The notes beneath the pieces were generated by a model. It did no database searches and was not told where the DNA came from. It saw nothing but the letters and a program-made list of their open reading frames with translations. Of a stretch of 64,000 nucleotides of DNA, positions 1 through 8,693 are shown piece after piece. The position numbers were made by a program, and so were the translations under genes. The stretch spans positions 558,001 to 622,000 of the forward strand of contig NZ_FSRU01000002.1 in NCBI RefSeq assembly GCF_900142845.1, in the 5' to 3' direction. This DNA is from Paraburkholderia phenazinium. GTDB taxonomy: Bacteria; Pseudomonadota; Gammaproteobacteria; Burkholderiales; Burkholderiaceae. Each line of letters begins with the position of its first letter. The stretch's first letter is position 1.

Positions 1-68
1 TCGCCTGGTTTTCGATCGGCTCCTTGACGAGAGCGCGTGGCCGAAGAAATGAACGGCTTCGCGCAATT

Positions 69-105
69 AAAAAAGCCGCCGCCCCGGCAAACGGGGCAAG
101 CGGCT
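69..105 (-). terminator. Probable intrinsic terminator after the arn-bcp operon
   Basis: A GC-rich hairpin lies just beyond the peroxiredoxin gene. The arms AGCCGC (74-79) and GCGGCT (100-105) plus GCCCCG (81-86) and CGGGGC (92-97) pair, with a small internal bulge and a 5-nt loop. The six A at 69-74 become a U-run when read on the minus strand. It sits about 115 bp past the peroxiredoxin stop, so it fits as the end of the whole minus-strand operon. Confidence 0.65.
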
Positions 106-220
106 CGACTTCGGTCATCGCGTTGCGCCTCTCTGCCTCAACCACAGAGGCATGATGTACGGCGCAGCCGCGGAAAGAATGGGGTGGACAGGCACTCATT
201 GCAGCCCAATATAACGCGCC

Positions 221-682
221 TCACAGCGCTTGTACAGCCTCCAGAATTTCATCGACATGACCTGGTACTTTCACGCCACGCCACTCCTGGCGCAGGACGC
301 CCTCGCTGTCGATGACAAACGTGGAGCGTTCGATTCCCCGTACTTCTTTGCCATACATTTTCTTCATTTTGATGACGCTGAAGAGCGCGCAAAGCGTTTC
401 TTCCGGATCCGAGATCAAGGGGAAGGGCAGTTCGAGCTTGGCCTTGAAGTTCTCATGCGAGCGCAGGCTATCGCGCGACACGCCGAGAATTTCGGCGCCG
501 GCCTTTTTGAACTTCGGATACAGGTCGCGGAACTGCAGACCTTCGGTCGTGCAGCCCGGCGTGTTGTCCTTCGGATAGAAATACAGCACCACCTTCTTGC
601 CCCGAAGACTGGACAGCGTGATCTCGCCACCGGTTGCGGGGGCGGTAAAGTCGGGGACGGGTTGGTCGACTGCGATGGGCAC
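221..682 (-). CDS. bcp: Peroxiredoxin, Bcp/PrxQ type (thiol peroxidase)
   Basis: 153-aa cytoplasmic thiol peroxidase that would reduce hydrogen peroxide and organic hydroperoxides with thioredoxin as the usual electron donor. The AhpC/TSA fold is clear, with the peroxidatic cysteine C44 inside the motif YPKDNTPGCTTEG. The second cysteine found five residues later in E. coli Bcp is absent (the motif reads CTTEGLQ). The only other cysteine is C98 in DPEETLCALF, so resolution probably uses C98, as in the atypical PrxQ subgroup, or is of 1-Cys type. The start is GTG at 682 with GGAG six bases upstream. It follows arnD by 45 bp on the same strand and probably shares its transcript, although it has no known part in lipid A modification. 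Confidence 0.93.
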   Translation of the reverse strand: MPIAVDQPVPDFTAPATGGEITLSSLRGKKVVLYFYPKDNTPGCTTEGLQFRDLYPKFKKAGAEILGVSRDSLRSHENFKAKLELPFPLISDPEETLCALFSVIKMKKMYGKEVRGIERSTFVIDSEGVLRQEWRGVKVPGHVDEILEAVQAL

Positions 683-727
683 GAGGTTCTCCGGTTGTTA
701 TGGTCAGGCTGATTTACCGCGACCGGC

Positions 728-1624
728 TCACGAGGGCTGGACGATCAGCTCGCCGGAGCGGCCTGTAATCTCACCCCAGGTGACAGGGTACGATGGCAGC
801 GTGCTGCGGTCCAGCGCGGCGTGATAGTCGCCCATGGTCGCAAACGTGTGGCCTTGAGCCCGCCAGCCTTCCAGCAGTTGTTCGAAGATGGGCGCGAGCT
901 TTTGCCCTTCGAGTTCGGCGTGCAGCGTGTACACCTGGTCGTGCGGATTGTTCTCGGTGCGCTTCAACATCCACGCCGCGACGTTGTCCAGTTCGACGCC
1001 GTCGACACCCAGCACTTCGTCGAGCGTGGGCAGCGTGGTGGGCATCTGCACATGCGCGAGCGTCTTGCCGTCCACCACCGGGAAATACGGCGAATGGCCG
1101 CGCCCATCGGACGCATACTGCATGCCCCAGGCGTCGATCTGCTCGAACGCATGACCGTTCATCTGCCAGCCGGCTGCGCCGTGCGTGGCGGGCGGCGTGC
1201 CGAAGATCTCGACGAAACGCTCATGGCTCTTCTGCATCTGCGCGACGGTCCAGTCGCGCTCCCGCGTGCGCACGTTGTCCTGCCAGTAGACGTGGTCCCA
1301 CGTGTGGATGCCGCATTCGAAGCCGGCTTCGTGGATCGCGCGCATCTCCGACGAGGCCCGCGCGCCGATATCCGGCCCCGGCAGCAGTACGCCGTACATC
1401 AGTTGCTTGATGCCGTAATGCTCGACCACCGAGGTACGCGACACCTTCTGCAGAAAGCCCGGCCGCAACACGCGGCGCATCGCCCAACCGGTGTGATCGG
1501 GCCCGAGGCTGAACAGGAAGGTGGCGCGCGCCTTGAAACGGTCGAAGATGCGGGCGAGATTCGGCACGCCTTCGCGGGTGCCGCGCAGCGTGTCGACGTC
1601 GATCTTCAGGACGATACGAGGCAA
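728..1624 (-). CDS. arnD: ArnD: undecaprenyl-phosphate 4-deoxy-4-formamido-L-arabinose deformylase
   Basis: 298-aa polysaccharide deacetylase (NodB-fold) enzyme. In the arn pathway it removes the formyl group from undecaprenyl-phosphate-L-Ara4FN at the cytoplasmic membrane, giving the lipid-linked L-Ara4N that ArnT later uses. Metal-binding residues are visible: the early KIDVD aspartates (D9, D11) and HTWDH at 107-111. Length matches the E. coli enzyme (about 296 aa). The start is a TTG at 1624, supported by AAGGA seven bases upstream and by the protein beginning directly with the conserved MPRIVLKIDVDT; no ATG is available nearby. It is the last arn gene and begins 14 bp after the dehydrogenase gene. 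Confidence 0.95.
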   Translation of the reverse strand: MPRIVLKIDVDTLRGTREGVPNLARIFDRFKARATFLFSLGPDHTGWAMRRVLRPGFLQKVSRTSVVEHYGIKQLMYGVLLPGPDIGARASSEMRAIHEAGFECGIHTWDHVYWQDNVRTRERDWTVAQMQKSHERFVEIFGTPPATHGAAGWQMNGHAFEQIDAWGMQYASDGRGHSPYFPVVDGKTLAHVQMPTTLPTLDEVLGVDGVELDNVAAWMLKRTENNPHDQVYTLHAELEGQKLAPIFEQLLEGWRAQGHTFATMGDYHAALDRSTLPSYPVTWGEITGRSGELIVQPS

Positions 1625-1638
1625 GGATCAGTCCTTGA

Positions 1639-2685
1639 TTATTGCTGTTCGACAAGCGCGCGCGCTTCGCCGACATGGCCGCGATACGCTTCGAAAATCT
1701 TGCGCAGCGCTTCGTCGAAGGTCGACTTCGGCGCCCAGCCGAGTTCCTGCATCGTGTTGTCGATCTTCGGCACGCGGTTCTGCACGTCCTGATAGCCCGC
1801 GCCGTAGTACGCGCCCGACGAGGTTTCAACCAGTTGCACCTGCTTGGCGGTTTCCGCGTATTCCGGGAATTCCGCGGCGAGCGCCAGCATCTTGTGCGCG
1901 AGTTCGCGCACCGAGAAGTTGTTGGTCGGGTTGCCGATGTTATAGATCTTGCCGGTGGCGACACCGTCCTTGTTCTCGATGATCTTCATGAGGGCGCCGA
2001 TGCCGTCGTCGATATCCGTGAAGGCGCGCTTCTGCGCGCCGCCGTCGACGAGGCTGATGTTCTCGCCGCGCACGATATGGCCGAGGAACTGCGTGACCAC
2101 GCGCGAGCTGCCTTCCTTCGGCGTGTAGATCGAGTCGAGGCCCGGGCCGATCCAGTTGAACGGTCGGAACAGCGTGAAGTTGAGGCCTTCCATGCCGTAA
2201 CCCCAGATCACGCGGTCCATCAACTGCTTCGAGCATGCGTAGATCCAGCGCGGCTTGTTGATCGGGCCGTACGACAGTTGCGACTCTTCCGGGTCGAACT
2301 GCTCGTCCGTGCACATGCCGTAGACCTCGGAGGTGGACGGAAACACGAGGTGCTTGCCGTACTTCACCGCCGAACGCACGATGGGCAGGTTCGCCTCGAA
2401 GTCCAGTTCGAACACGCGCAGCGGCTGCTTGACGTAGGTGGCCGGCGTGGCGATCGCGACGAGCGGCAGGATCACGTCGCACTTCTTGACGTGATACTCG
2501 ACCCACTCCTTGTTGATCGTGATGTCGCCTTCGAAGAAATGCATCCGTTCGTGATTGATGAGGTCGCCAAGGCGCTCGGTCTGCATGTCCATGCCGAACA
2601 CTTCCCAATCGGTCGTTTCGAGAATGCGTTTGGACAGGTGATGGCCGATGAAGCCGTTGACACCCAGAATCAGGACTTTTTTCAT
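1639..2685 (-). CDS. ArnA C-terminal half as a separate protein: UDP-glucuronate oxidative decarboxylase
   Basis: 348-aa extended short-chain dehydrogenase equivalent to the C-terminal domain of E. coli ArnA. It would oxidise and decarboxylate UDP-glucuronate to UDP-4-keto-pentose with NAD+. Seen directly: the Rossmann motif GVNGFIG at the N-terminus, the decarboxylation pair S119-E120 in TSEVYGM, the catalytic Y149-xxx-K153 in YACSK, and [16 protein letters not shown] text that is diagnostic for the ArnA family over ordinary UDP-xylose synthases. The ATG at 2685 overlaps the TGA of the formyltransferase gene (ATGA), so the two are probably translationally coupled. In E. coli these activities are one fused polypeptide; here they are two genes. 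Confidence 0.94.
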   Translation of the reverse strand: MKKVLILGVNGFIGHHLSKRILETTDWEVFGMDMQTERLGDLINHERMHFFEGDITINKEWVEYHVKKCDVILPLVAIATPATYVKQPLRVFELDFEANLPIVRSAVKYGKHLVFPSTSEVYGMCTDEQFDPEESQLSYGPINKPRWIYACSKQLMDRVIWGYGMEGLNFTLFRPFNWIGPGLDSIYTPKEGSSRVVTQFLGHIVRGENISLVDGGAQKRAFTDIDDGIGALMKIIENKDGVATGKIYNIGNPTNNFSVRELAHKMLALAAEFPEYAETAKQVQLVETSSGAYYGAGYQDVQNRVPKIDNTMQELGWAPKSTFDEALRKIFEAYRGHVGEARALVEQQ

Positions 2686-3617
2686 GAATGACGGGAAGAT
2701 TGAATGAGCTGGGTGAATTCGGCTGGGGAGACGACGGACTCGCTGCCCTCGTGCTGGCGCCGCAATTCGTGGATGGCGATGGCGCGGCCATCGCCGCACA
2801 CCGCAAAAACGGCATTATCGCTTACGTGGAGGCCCAGGGGCAAATCCGAGCGGAGCGCGCCGGGACGCGCGAGGCGCGCCCGCGCGACGATAAGGCGCTG
2901 GCCGTCGAGCTCCGTGAAGGCACCCGGATAGGGCGGCGCCACCGCGCGAATCAGGTTGTACACGTCCTGGGCCGGCTGGCTCCAGTCGATCCGGCCGTCT
3001 TCGGGCTTGCGCCCGCCGAAGTAGCTGCCGTGCGCCAGATCGTTCGGCAGATGCGGCGCTTCGCCGGCCAGCAGCGCCGGCAGTACGCGCCACAGGGTTT
3101 GCTCGGCGGCCACGGTGACCTTGTCGAACACCTGCGCGGCGGTGTCGTCCGGGAGGATTGGCACGGGCGTCTGGGCGATGATCGCGCCCGCGTCGGGCTT
3201 GGCGGCCATTTCGTGCAGGGTCGCGCCGGTTTCGGTTTCGCCCTTCAACACCGCCCAGTTGGTCGGCACCCGGCCGCGATACTTCGGCAGGAGCGAGCCG
3301 TGCATGTTGTAGGCGCCGCGCGCGGCGAGCGCGAGCAGGTCGACCGGCAACATGTGACGGTAGTAGAACGAGAAAATGAAGTCCGGGCGCGCGGCGCTGA
3401 CCGCGGCGCGCAGCTCGGCGCTCTTCGGATCGGCCGGCGTCACCGTGGGAATGCCGTAGCTCGCGGCGACCGAGGCCACGCTGCCGAACCAGATGTTTTC
3501 GGTCGGGCTGTCCTCGTGGGTGACGACCAGCGCCACGTCCACGCCGCGCGCGAGCAGCACCTGCAGGCAGCGCACGCCGACGTTGTGATACGCGAATACG
3601 ACCGCGCGTGGTTTCAT
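2682..3617 (-). CDS. ArnA N-terminal half as a separate protein: UDP-L-Ara4N formyltransferase
   Basis: 311-aa formyltransferase that would transfer a formyl group from 10-formyl-tetrahydrofolate to the 4-amine of UDP-L-Ara4N. It corresponds to the N-terminal domain of E. coli ArnA, with the catalytic triad in place: N104 and H106 in [13 protein letters not shown] and D142 in AAKPDAGAI. Length equals that of the isolated domain, with no trace of a dehydrogenase extension. The start ATG at 3617 overlaps the arnC stop (ATGA), and its own TGA overlaps the next ATG, so arnC, this gene and the dehydrogenase form a coupled run of three. Confidence 0.94.
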   Translation of the reverse strand: MKPRAVVFAYHNVGVRCLQVLLARGVDVALVVTHEDSPTENIWFGSVASVAASYGIPTVTPADPKSAELRAAVSAARPDFIFSFYYRHMLPVDLLALAARGAYNMHGSLLPKYRGRVPTNWAVLKGETETGATLHEMAAKPDAGAIIAQTPVPILPDDTAAQVFDKVTVAAEQTLWRVLPALLAGEAPHLPNDLAHGSYFGGRKPEDGRIDWSQPAQDVYNLIRAVAPPYPGAFTELDGQRLIVARARLARPGALRSDLPLGLHVSDNAVFAVCGDGRAIAIHELRRQHEGSESVVSPAEFTQLIQSSRHS

Positions 3618-4666
3618 GGATTCGGTCCCTGATCGATGAGCGGCGCGGGCTGGACCGCCTGCACCACGGCCTGGCGCGGCGTCTCGGTGACGGTGGCGCC
3701 GTTGCGCTGCTCGAGGATCGTCTGCACCAGATAACGGGGACGGGCACGCACCTGCTGGTAGATCCGCCCAATGTACTCGCCGAGCAGCCCGAGCGCGAAA
3801 ATGATCACGCCGAGCAGGAAGAACGTGATGGCGAACAGCGTGAACACACCTTGCACTTCCGCGCCGATGATGAAGCGGCGAATCAGCAGCAGCACGAACA
3901 GCGCCGCGGAGCCGAGCGACAGGATCACGCCGATGAACGACAGCCATTGCAGCGGCACGACCGAGAAGCCGGTCACGAGGTCGAAGTTCAGACGAATCAG
4001 CGAGTACAGCGAATACTTCGATTCGCCGGCAAAGCGTTCTTCGTGCGCCACCTCGATTTCCACCGGATTCTGCGCGAAGGTATAGGCCAGCGCCGGAATG
4101 AAGGTATTGATTTCGCCGCAGCGGTTGATCGTGTCGATGATGTGACGGCTGTACGCGCGCAGCATGCAGCCCTGGTCGGTCATCTTGATGCGCGTGATGC
4201 GCTCGCGCAGGCGGTTCATGGCGCGCGAGGCCTTGCGGCGCCACAGGCTGTCCTGACGCTGCAGGCGGATCGTGCCCACGTAGTCGTAGCCTTCGCGCAT
4301 CTTGTTGACCAGCTTGCCGATTTCTTCCGGCGGATTCTGCAGGTCGGCGTCGAGCGTGATGACGATCTCGCCGCGCGACTGCTCGAAGCCGGCAAGAATC
4401 GCCATATGCTGGCCGTAGTTGCCGTTGAGCAGGATCACGCGCGACGTATCCGGCCGTTTGCGGAACTGCTCGGCCAGCAGCGCGGCGGACTTGTCGCGGC
4501 TGCCGTCGTTGATGAAGATCACTTCGTAGGCGGTGCCGAGCGCATCGAGCGCCGGATACAGGCGCGCGAACAGCGCGGCCAGTCCGGCCTCCTCGTTGTA
4601 CACCGGGATGATGACCGAAACTTCCGGCGTATCAGACATCGGGGAGCGATGTTCCGTTTGACTCAT
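3614..4666 (-). CDS. arnC: ArnC: undecaprenyl-phosphate 4-deoxy-4-formamido-L-arabinose transferase
   Basis: 350-aa family 2 glycosyltransferase that would move L-Ara4FN from UDP to undecaprenyl phosphate on the cytoplasmic face of the inner membrane. The GT-A start VSVIIPVYNEE (residues 16-26), the nucleotide/metal motif DAD at 106-108 and two hydrophobic C-terminal segments (about residues 235-310) match the ArnC/dolichol-phosphate mannosyltransferase layout. The start at ATG 4666 lies 6 bp after arnB; an alternative ATG at 4639 would remove nine residues, and neither has a strong ribosome binding site. The 3' end overlaps the formyltransferase start by four bases. Confidence 0.94.
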   Translation of the reverse strand: MSQTEHRSPMSDTPEVSVIIPVYNEEAGLAALFARLYPALDALGTAYEVIFINDGSRDKSAALLAEQFRKRPDTSRVILLNGNYGQHMAILAGFEQSRGEIVITLDADLQNPPEEIGKLVNKMREGYDYVGTIRLQRQDSLWRRKASRAMNRLRERITRIKMTDQGCMLRAYSRHIIDTINRCGEINTFIPALAYTFAQNPVEIEVAHEERFAGESKYSLYSLIRLNFDLVTGFSVVPLQWLSFIGVILSLGSAALFVLLLIRRFIIGAEVQGVFTLFAITFFLLGVIIFALGLLGEYIGRIYQQVRARPRYLVQTILEQRNGATVTETPRQAVVQAVQPAPLIDQGPNP

Positions 4667-4672
4667 TTCCGC

Positions 4673-5824
4673 TTATTTTCCGTATTGTTCGCAAATTTCA
4701 TTGACCGCCTGGCACACGCGCGCCACGTCGCCTTCGTTCATCAGCGTGAAGAGCGGCAGCGTGACCGTGGTGCGCCCATAGTGCTCCGCATGCGGGAACA
4801 TGCCTTCCTTGAAGCCGCGCGCACGGTACAGCGAGAACAGGTGGATCGCCGGGTAGTGCACGCCCGAGCCGATGCCGCGTTCCTTCAGTTCGCCCATGAA
4901 AGCCGCGCGCTCGATCGACAGTCTGTCGAGCGGCAGCGTGATCTGGAACATGTGCCAGTTGCTGTTTTCGAAGTCAGCAAGCGGCAGGCCCATGCCCAGT
5001 CTGACTGCGGCGCCGCCTTCGAAACCCGCGAAGTAGGCCCGTACGAGTTTCTTGCGCTGGGCGAGGAAACGCTCCAGATGCGGCATCTGGCCGAGGCCCA
5101 CGCGTGCGGCCACGTCCGTGAGATTGTATTTGCCGCCGAGCACGTCGCAGTCCATGCCGTCGAAGCCCGTGCGGGTAATGCCCTGCAGCCGGTACTTCTG
5201 GGCAAGGATGGCTTCTTCCTCGTTGTTCAGCACCAGCGCGCCGCCTTCGATCGACGTCAGGTTCTTGTTGGCGTGGAAGCTGAACGAGACGATGTCGCCG
5301 AGCTTGCCGATGCGTTCGCCTTTCCAGGTGGAGCCGAATGCCTGCGCGGCGTCCTCGATCACGCGCAGCTTGTGGGCGCGGGAGATTTCGTAGAGGCGAT
5401 CCATGTCCACCGGCAGGCCCGACAGGAACACCGGAATGATCGCCTTGGTGCGCGGCGTGATGGCCTTCTCGAGCAGATCCAGATCGATGTTGCGGGTCTT
5501 CGGATCGATGTCGACGAACACCGGCGTCGCGCCAACCTCGTAAATCACGTTGCTGGTGGAGACCCACGAGGCGGGCGTGGTGATGACTTCGTCGCCCACG
5601 CCGACCCCGGCGATGCGCAGGCCGACTTCGAGTGTCGCCGTGCCGGAGTTGAAGGTCCGCACAGGACGGCCGCCGCAGAATTCCGACAGCGCGGCTTCGA
5701 ACTTCTGGTTCTGCGGGCCGGTGGTGATCCAGCCGGAGCGGAGTACTTCGGCCACGCCCTGGATGGTCTCTTCATCGATTTCCGGACGGACAAACGGCAA
5801 AAACGGGACTGATGACTGGCTCAT
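4673..5824 (-). CDS. arnB: ArnB: UDP-4-amino-4-deoxy-L-arabinose--oxoglutarate aminotransferase
   Basis: 383-aa PLP-dependent aminotransferase of the DegT/DnrJ/EryC1 family that would convert UDP-4-keto-arabinose to UDP-L-Ara4N using glutamate. The PLP lysine is K187 in SFSFHANKNLT, and the ring-stacking segment EDAAQAFGS lies at 157-165, both typical of sugar aminotransferases. The ATG at 5824 begins MSQSSVPFLPFVRP, which matches the usual ArnB N-terminus; an in-frame upstream start at 5857 would add 11 unconserved residues. A 190-bp gap without a recognisable gene separates it from the small flippase gene upstream, the largest gap inside the operon, so an extra internal promoter there is possible. 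Confidence 0.95.
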   Translation of the reverse strand: MSQSSVPFLPFVRPEIDEETIQGVAEVLRSGWITTGPQNQKFEAALSEFCGGRPVRTFNSGTATLEVGLRIAGVGVGDEVITTPASWVSTSNVIYEVGATPVFVDIDPKTRNIDLDLLEKAITPRTKAIIPVFLSGLPVDMDRLYEISRAHKLRVIEDAAQAFGSTWKGERIGKLGDIVSFSFHANKNLTSIEGGALVLNNEEEAILAQKYRLQGITRTGFDGMDCDVLGGKYNLTDVAARVGLGQMPHLERFLAQRKKLVRAYFAGFEGGAAVRLGMGLPLADFENSNWHMFQITLPLDRLSIERAAFMGELKERGIGSGVHYPAIHLFSLYRARGFKEGMFPHAEHYGRTTVTLPLFTLMNEGDVARVCQAVNEICEQYGK

Positions 5825-6014
5825 GAATGCTTCGCTCGAAAGAAATAAGGGCGGCAACCAACAAGGACGGTGACCTGCAAGGATACTTCGGCAACCCGGG
5901 GCGCACTCAACGAGTATGACGGCGCCTCTGCCAGGGTGTTACCACCCCTTACCGGCCGGCTTGCTGCGCCGGCACGCAACCGTAACAGACAGCTTGCGGC
6001 AACCGGTGCGGCGC

Positions 6015-6386
6015 CTAGCTGCGCGCCAGCACGACGACGCCAATCAGGATGATGCCGATTCCGATCAGCCGCTGGACGGACAGCACCTCGCCGAACAGAT
6101 ACCAGGCCGCGATCGCGTTGACGACATACCCGAGCGACAGCATCGGATAGGCGATCGACACATCGACCCGCGACAGCCCGACCACCCACACCGCGACGCT
6201 GATGACATAGCAACCCAGCCCGCCGATGATCGGCAATTGCGTCGCCAGCTTGAAGCCGATGGGCAGGATGTTCGCACGGGTGAATTCGAAGTGTCCAACG
6301 GCATTCGTGCCGGCCTTCAGCAACAACTGCGCGCAGGCGTTCAGCGCGACGCCGGCAAGAATACAAAAGAGCGAAATCGGATTCAT
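6015..6386 (-). CDS. Small four-helix EmrE/EamA-type membrane protein, probable L-Ara4N-lipid flippase subunit (ArnE/ArnF-like)
   Basis: 123-aa protein with four predicted transmembrane helices (about residues 3-20, 42-60, 67-90 and 97-119) and the small multidrug resistance/EamA fold. By position between arnT and arnB it is the candidate for moving undecaprenyl-phosphate-L-Ara4N across the inner membrane. In E. coli this needs two related proteins, ArnE and ArnF; here only one such gene is present in the operon, so it may act as a homodimer or with a partner encoded elsewhere. The ATG at 6386 was chosen over a TTG at 6389. It ends 26 bp downstream of arnT. The function is inferred from family and context. 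Confidence 0.85.
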   Translation of the reverse strand: MNPISLFCILAGVALNACAQLLLKAGTNAVGHFEFTRANILPIGFKLATQLPIIGGLGCYVISVAVWVVGLSRVDVSIAYPMLSLGYVVNAIAAWYLFGEVLSVQRLIGIGIILIGVVVLARS

Positions 6387-6411
6387 CAAGGGTTCAGGTC
6401 CTGATATGGGG

Positions 6412-8094
6412 TCAGTGCTGCGGTTTTTCTACAATCACGCGCCGCGAGTCGCGGGCGACGACTTCCATTGGCACATGTTGCGCCAGCAGCTTCTGGTACC
6501 GGTCCGGCGGCAGCAGGGCGAGGGCGTAGCGGTCCGCGTCCCAGCGCTGGACCCACTCGTCGACCGTCGGCACCCACTTCTGCGGTTCGACGGACACGCC
6601 GAAGGCCAGTTCGTCCGGATGTTCGACCATGATCATGGTGTGATCGACGTAGAACGGCAACGTGTGATCGAGCACGCCGACCGAGTAGAACGGCGTGTCC
6701 GGTGGCAGTTTGGCGATGGCGGCCTTGATGGCGGGGGCAAGCGGCGCGCCGGAGCTCAGGCGGCCGAACACGTCGTGCCCGGTGCCGGCGATGGTGCCGA
6801 GCAGCAGCCAGGCGGCGCCGAAGGTCGCCACAGCGCCGACGATGCCGCCGCGGCCGCGGCGGTTCAGCCACAGTGCGGCGAGCGTCAGGACAAAGGCCAC
6901 GCCGAGGGCGGCCAGCACCCAGACGCGATAGGCGACGTACAACTCGGTGGGATTGCGGTCGTCGCCGAGACGGCTCATGAACAGCGCGCCGACCGCCGCC
7001 ACCACCAGAAACGCGGCGTAGCCGGCCAGATGGCGGCGCAGCGTGGCGGGCGTGACGAGCGGCAGGTACAGGCCGATCAGCAGCGCCAGCGCCGGAGCGA
7101 TGGGCAGCGTGTACGACAGCAGTTTCGAATGCGACGCGCTGAAGAACAGGAAGATGAACCCGGACCACACCAGCATCATCGTGACCGGCGAGAAGCCGTT
7201 CGGCTGGCGCGGCAGGCGCAGCGCGTGGCGGATGCTCTGCACGCTCACCGACAGCCACGGCAGGAAGCCCACCAGGATCACCGGCACGAAGTAGTAGAAC
7301 GCGCCGGGGCGGTTCTGTTCGGGCGTCAGATAGCGCTTGAACTGCTGGACGATGAAGAAGAAGTTCAGGAATTCCGGATTGCGCTGCTGCACCAGCACGA
7401 ACCACGGTGTGGCGATCGCGAAGAACAGGATCACGCCGCCGATCAGGTGCAGCCGCTTCCAGACCGCCCAGTCGCGGGCGATCAGCGTGTACAGCACCAG
7501 CACCGCGCCCGGCAGGATCACGCCGATCAGGCCTTTCGACAGCACCGCCAGCGCCATCGACGCCCAGCATAGCCACATCCACAGCCGCACCTGCCCGCCC
7601 GGCAGGTTGGGGCGCTGCGCCAGCAGCAGGGCGCACAGGGTCAGCTCCATCCAGAACGACAGGCCCATGTCCAGCGTGTTGAAGTGGCCCATCAGGTTCC
7701 AGTACGGCGAGGTCGCCAGCACGATCGCGGCGAACACGCCGGTGGCCGCGTTGAACACCCGCGCGCCGGTGTAGCCGATCAGCAGGACGCCCGCGAAGCC
7801 GGTCAGGGCGGTGTAAAGCCGGGCCTGCCATTCGCCGATGCCGAACCACGCGAAGGTCAGCGCGTTCATCCAGGTTTGCAGCGGCGGCTTCTCGAAGTAC
7901 TTGTAGCCGTTGTAGCGCGGCGTGATCCAGTCGCCGGTCAGGAACATCTCGCGGGCCATTTCGGCGTAGCGGCCCTCGTCGCTCGGCAGCAGATGACGCC
8001 AGCCGAGCGGCACGAACCAGATGACGGCGAGAGCGAGCACCAGAAGCAGGAGGGTGCTGCGGTTGAGCGGTAGCCGGGAAGGCATATCGTTCAT
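6412..8094 (-). CDS. arnT: ArnT: undecaprenyl phosphate-alpha-L-Ara4N transferase
   Basis: 560-aa integral membrane GT-C glycosyltransferase. It would transfer L-Ara4N from the lipid carrier to lipid A phosphates on the periplasmic face, lowering negative charge and giving resistance to polymyxins and cationic peptides. About 12 hydrophobic segments are visible. The family hallmarks are SDEGRYAEMAREM (about 38-50), TGDWITPRYNG (53-63) and YFEKPPLQTW (67-76), which form the first periplasmic loop and acceptor/donor site. ATG at 8094 is the clear start. It is the first gene of the operon as read on the minus strand; the operon promoter should lie in the 224 bp upstream, but I could not identify it. 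Confidence 0.95.
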   Translation of the reverse strand: MNDMPSRLPLNRSTLLLLVLALAVIWFVPLGWRHLLPSDEGRYAEMAREMFLTGDWITPRYNGYKYFEKPPLQTWMNALTFAWFGIGEWQARLYTALTGFAGVLLIGYTGARVFNAATGVFAAIVLATSPYWNLMGHFNTLDMGLSFWMELTLCALLLAQRPNLPGGQVRLWMWLCWASMALAVLSKGLIGVILPGAVLVLYTLIARDWAVWKRLHLIGGVILFFAIATPWFVLVQQRNPEFLNFFFIVQQFKRYLTPEQNRPGAFYYFVPVILVGFLPWLSVSVQSIRHALRLPRQPNGFSPVTMMLVWSGFIFLFFSASHSKLLSYTLPIAPALALLIGLYLPLVTPATLRRHLAGYAAFLVVAAVGALFMSRLGDDRNPTELYVAYRVWVLAALGVAFVLTLAALWLNRRGRGGIVGAVATFGAAWLLLGTIAGTGHDVFGRLSSGAPLAPAIKAAIAKLPPDTPFYSVGVLDHTLPFYVDHTMIMVEHPDELAFGVSVEPQKWVPTVDEWVQRWDADRYALALLPPDRYQKLLAQHVPMEVVARDSRRVIVEKPQH

Positions 8095-8318
8095 GGGTGG
8101 TTAGCCTGTTCTTTTGCGACGCCGCACAGGCGGCGTTTCGGTGTTGTTAGGAGCGGACGGCCGGTTGCGTGCGGCCGGTCGCGCAACGTCGCTTGCGGAG
8201 GGCCGCTTGCGGACGGCGAGTCCCGCGCGCCGCCGGGATGCGCAGGGTCGGTCGGCGGTTGACGCGCAGCTTACGATACCGGCAAGGCACGGGATCACGG
8301 CCGGCGTCACCGTGCCGG

Positions 8319-8693
8319 TTATGCTTCGATCAGCAAGGCGGCCGCGACCTTGCGGCCCTCGGCCATCAGAATGTTGTAGGTGCGGCAGGCGGCCTTGAAG
8401 TCCATGGTCTCGACGCCGATCCGGTGCGCGGCGAGCGCGGCGGTCAGGCGCGGATGCGGGAAGCGCAACCGGTCGCCGCTGCCGAACACCACCACTTCGG
8501 GCGCCGGTTCGATCAGCATCGCGAAATGCTCGGGGGTCAGCGCTTCGAAAGAAGCCACCGGCCAGGCGATGACGGGCGTCTCGGGCATCACGAGGATGCT
8601 GCCGGCATGGCGCTGGAGGTTGATTTCGACATAGCCGGCGCCGTAGCCGGTCACGGTGTTCAGGGCGCCGCTGGAATCCTGGTGTAATTTCAA
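8319..8693 (-). CDS. Mth938-like domain (DUF498) protein
   Basis: 124-aa small cytoplasmic protein with the Mth938/DUF498 fold, a family of unknown molecular function that includes human NDUFAF3 (complex I assembly). Recognised from TVTGYGAGYVEIN, the central FGSGDRLRFP and the C-terminal GVETMDFKAACRTYNILMAEGR. The best start is TTG at 8693 (TTG-AAA-TTA-CAC), preceded by GGAAAA about five bases upstream; the next upstream ATG at 8741 would add 16 unconserved residues. It ends 224 bp before arnT on the same strand, so it could be co-transcribed, but no functional link to lipid A is known. A perfect TATAAT lies 75 bp upstream. Confidence 0.82.
   Translation of the reverse strand: MKLHQDSSGALNTVTGYGAGYVEINLQRHAGSILVMPETPVIAWPVASFEALTPEHFAMLIEPAPEVVVFGSGDRLRFPHPRLTAALAAHRIGVETMDFKAACRTYNILMAEGRKVAAALLIEA

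Noticed and set aside
126..152. Small dyad GCCTCT/AGAGGC near the left edge
   Set aside because: Short and competing with an alternative pairing (TGCCTC/GAGGCA); no associated gene or conserved RNA family recognised.
3608..5812. Open frame of 734 codons on the plus strand
   Set aside because: Antisense to arnC and arnB; shadow of GC-rich codons, no recognisable family.
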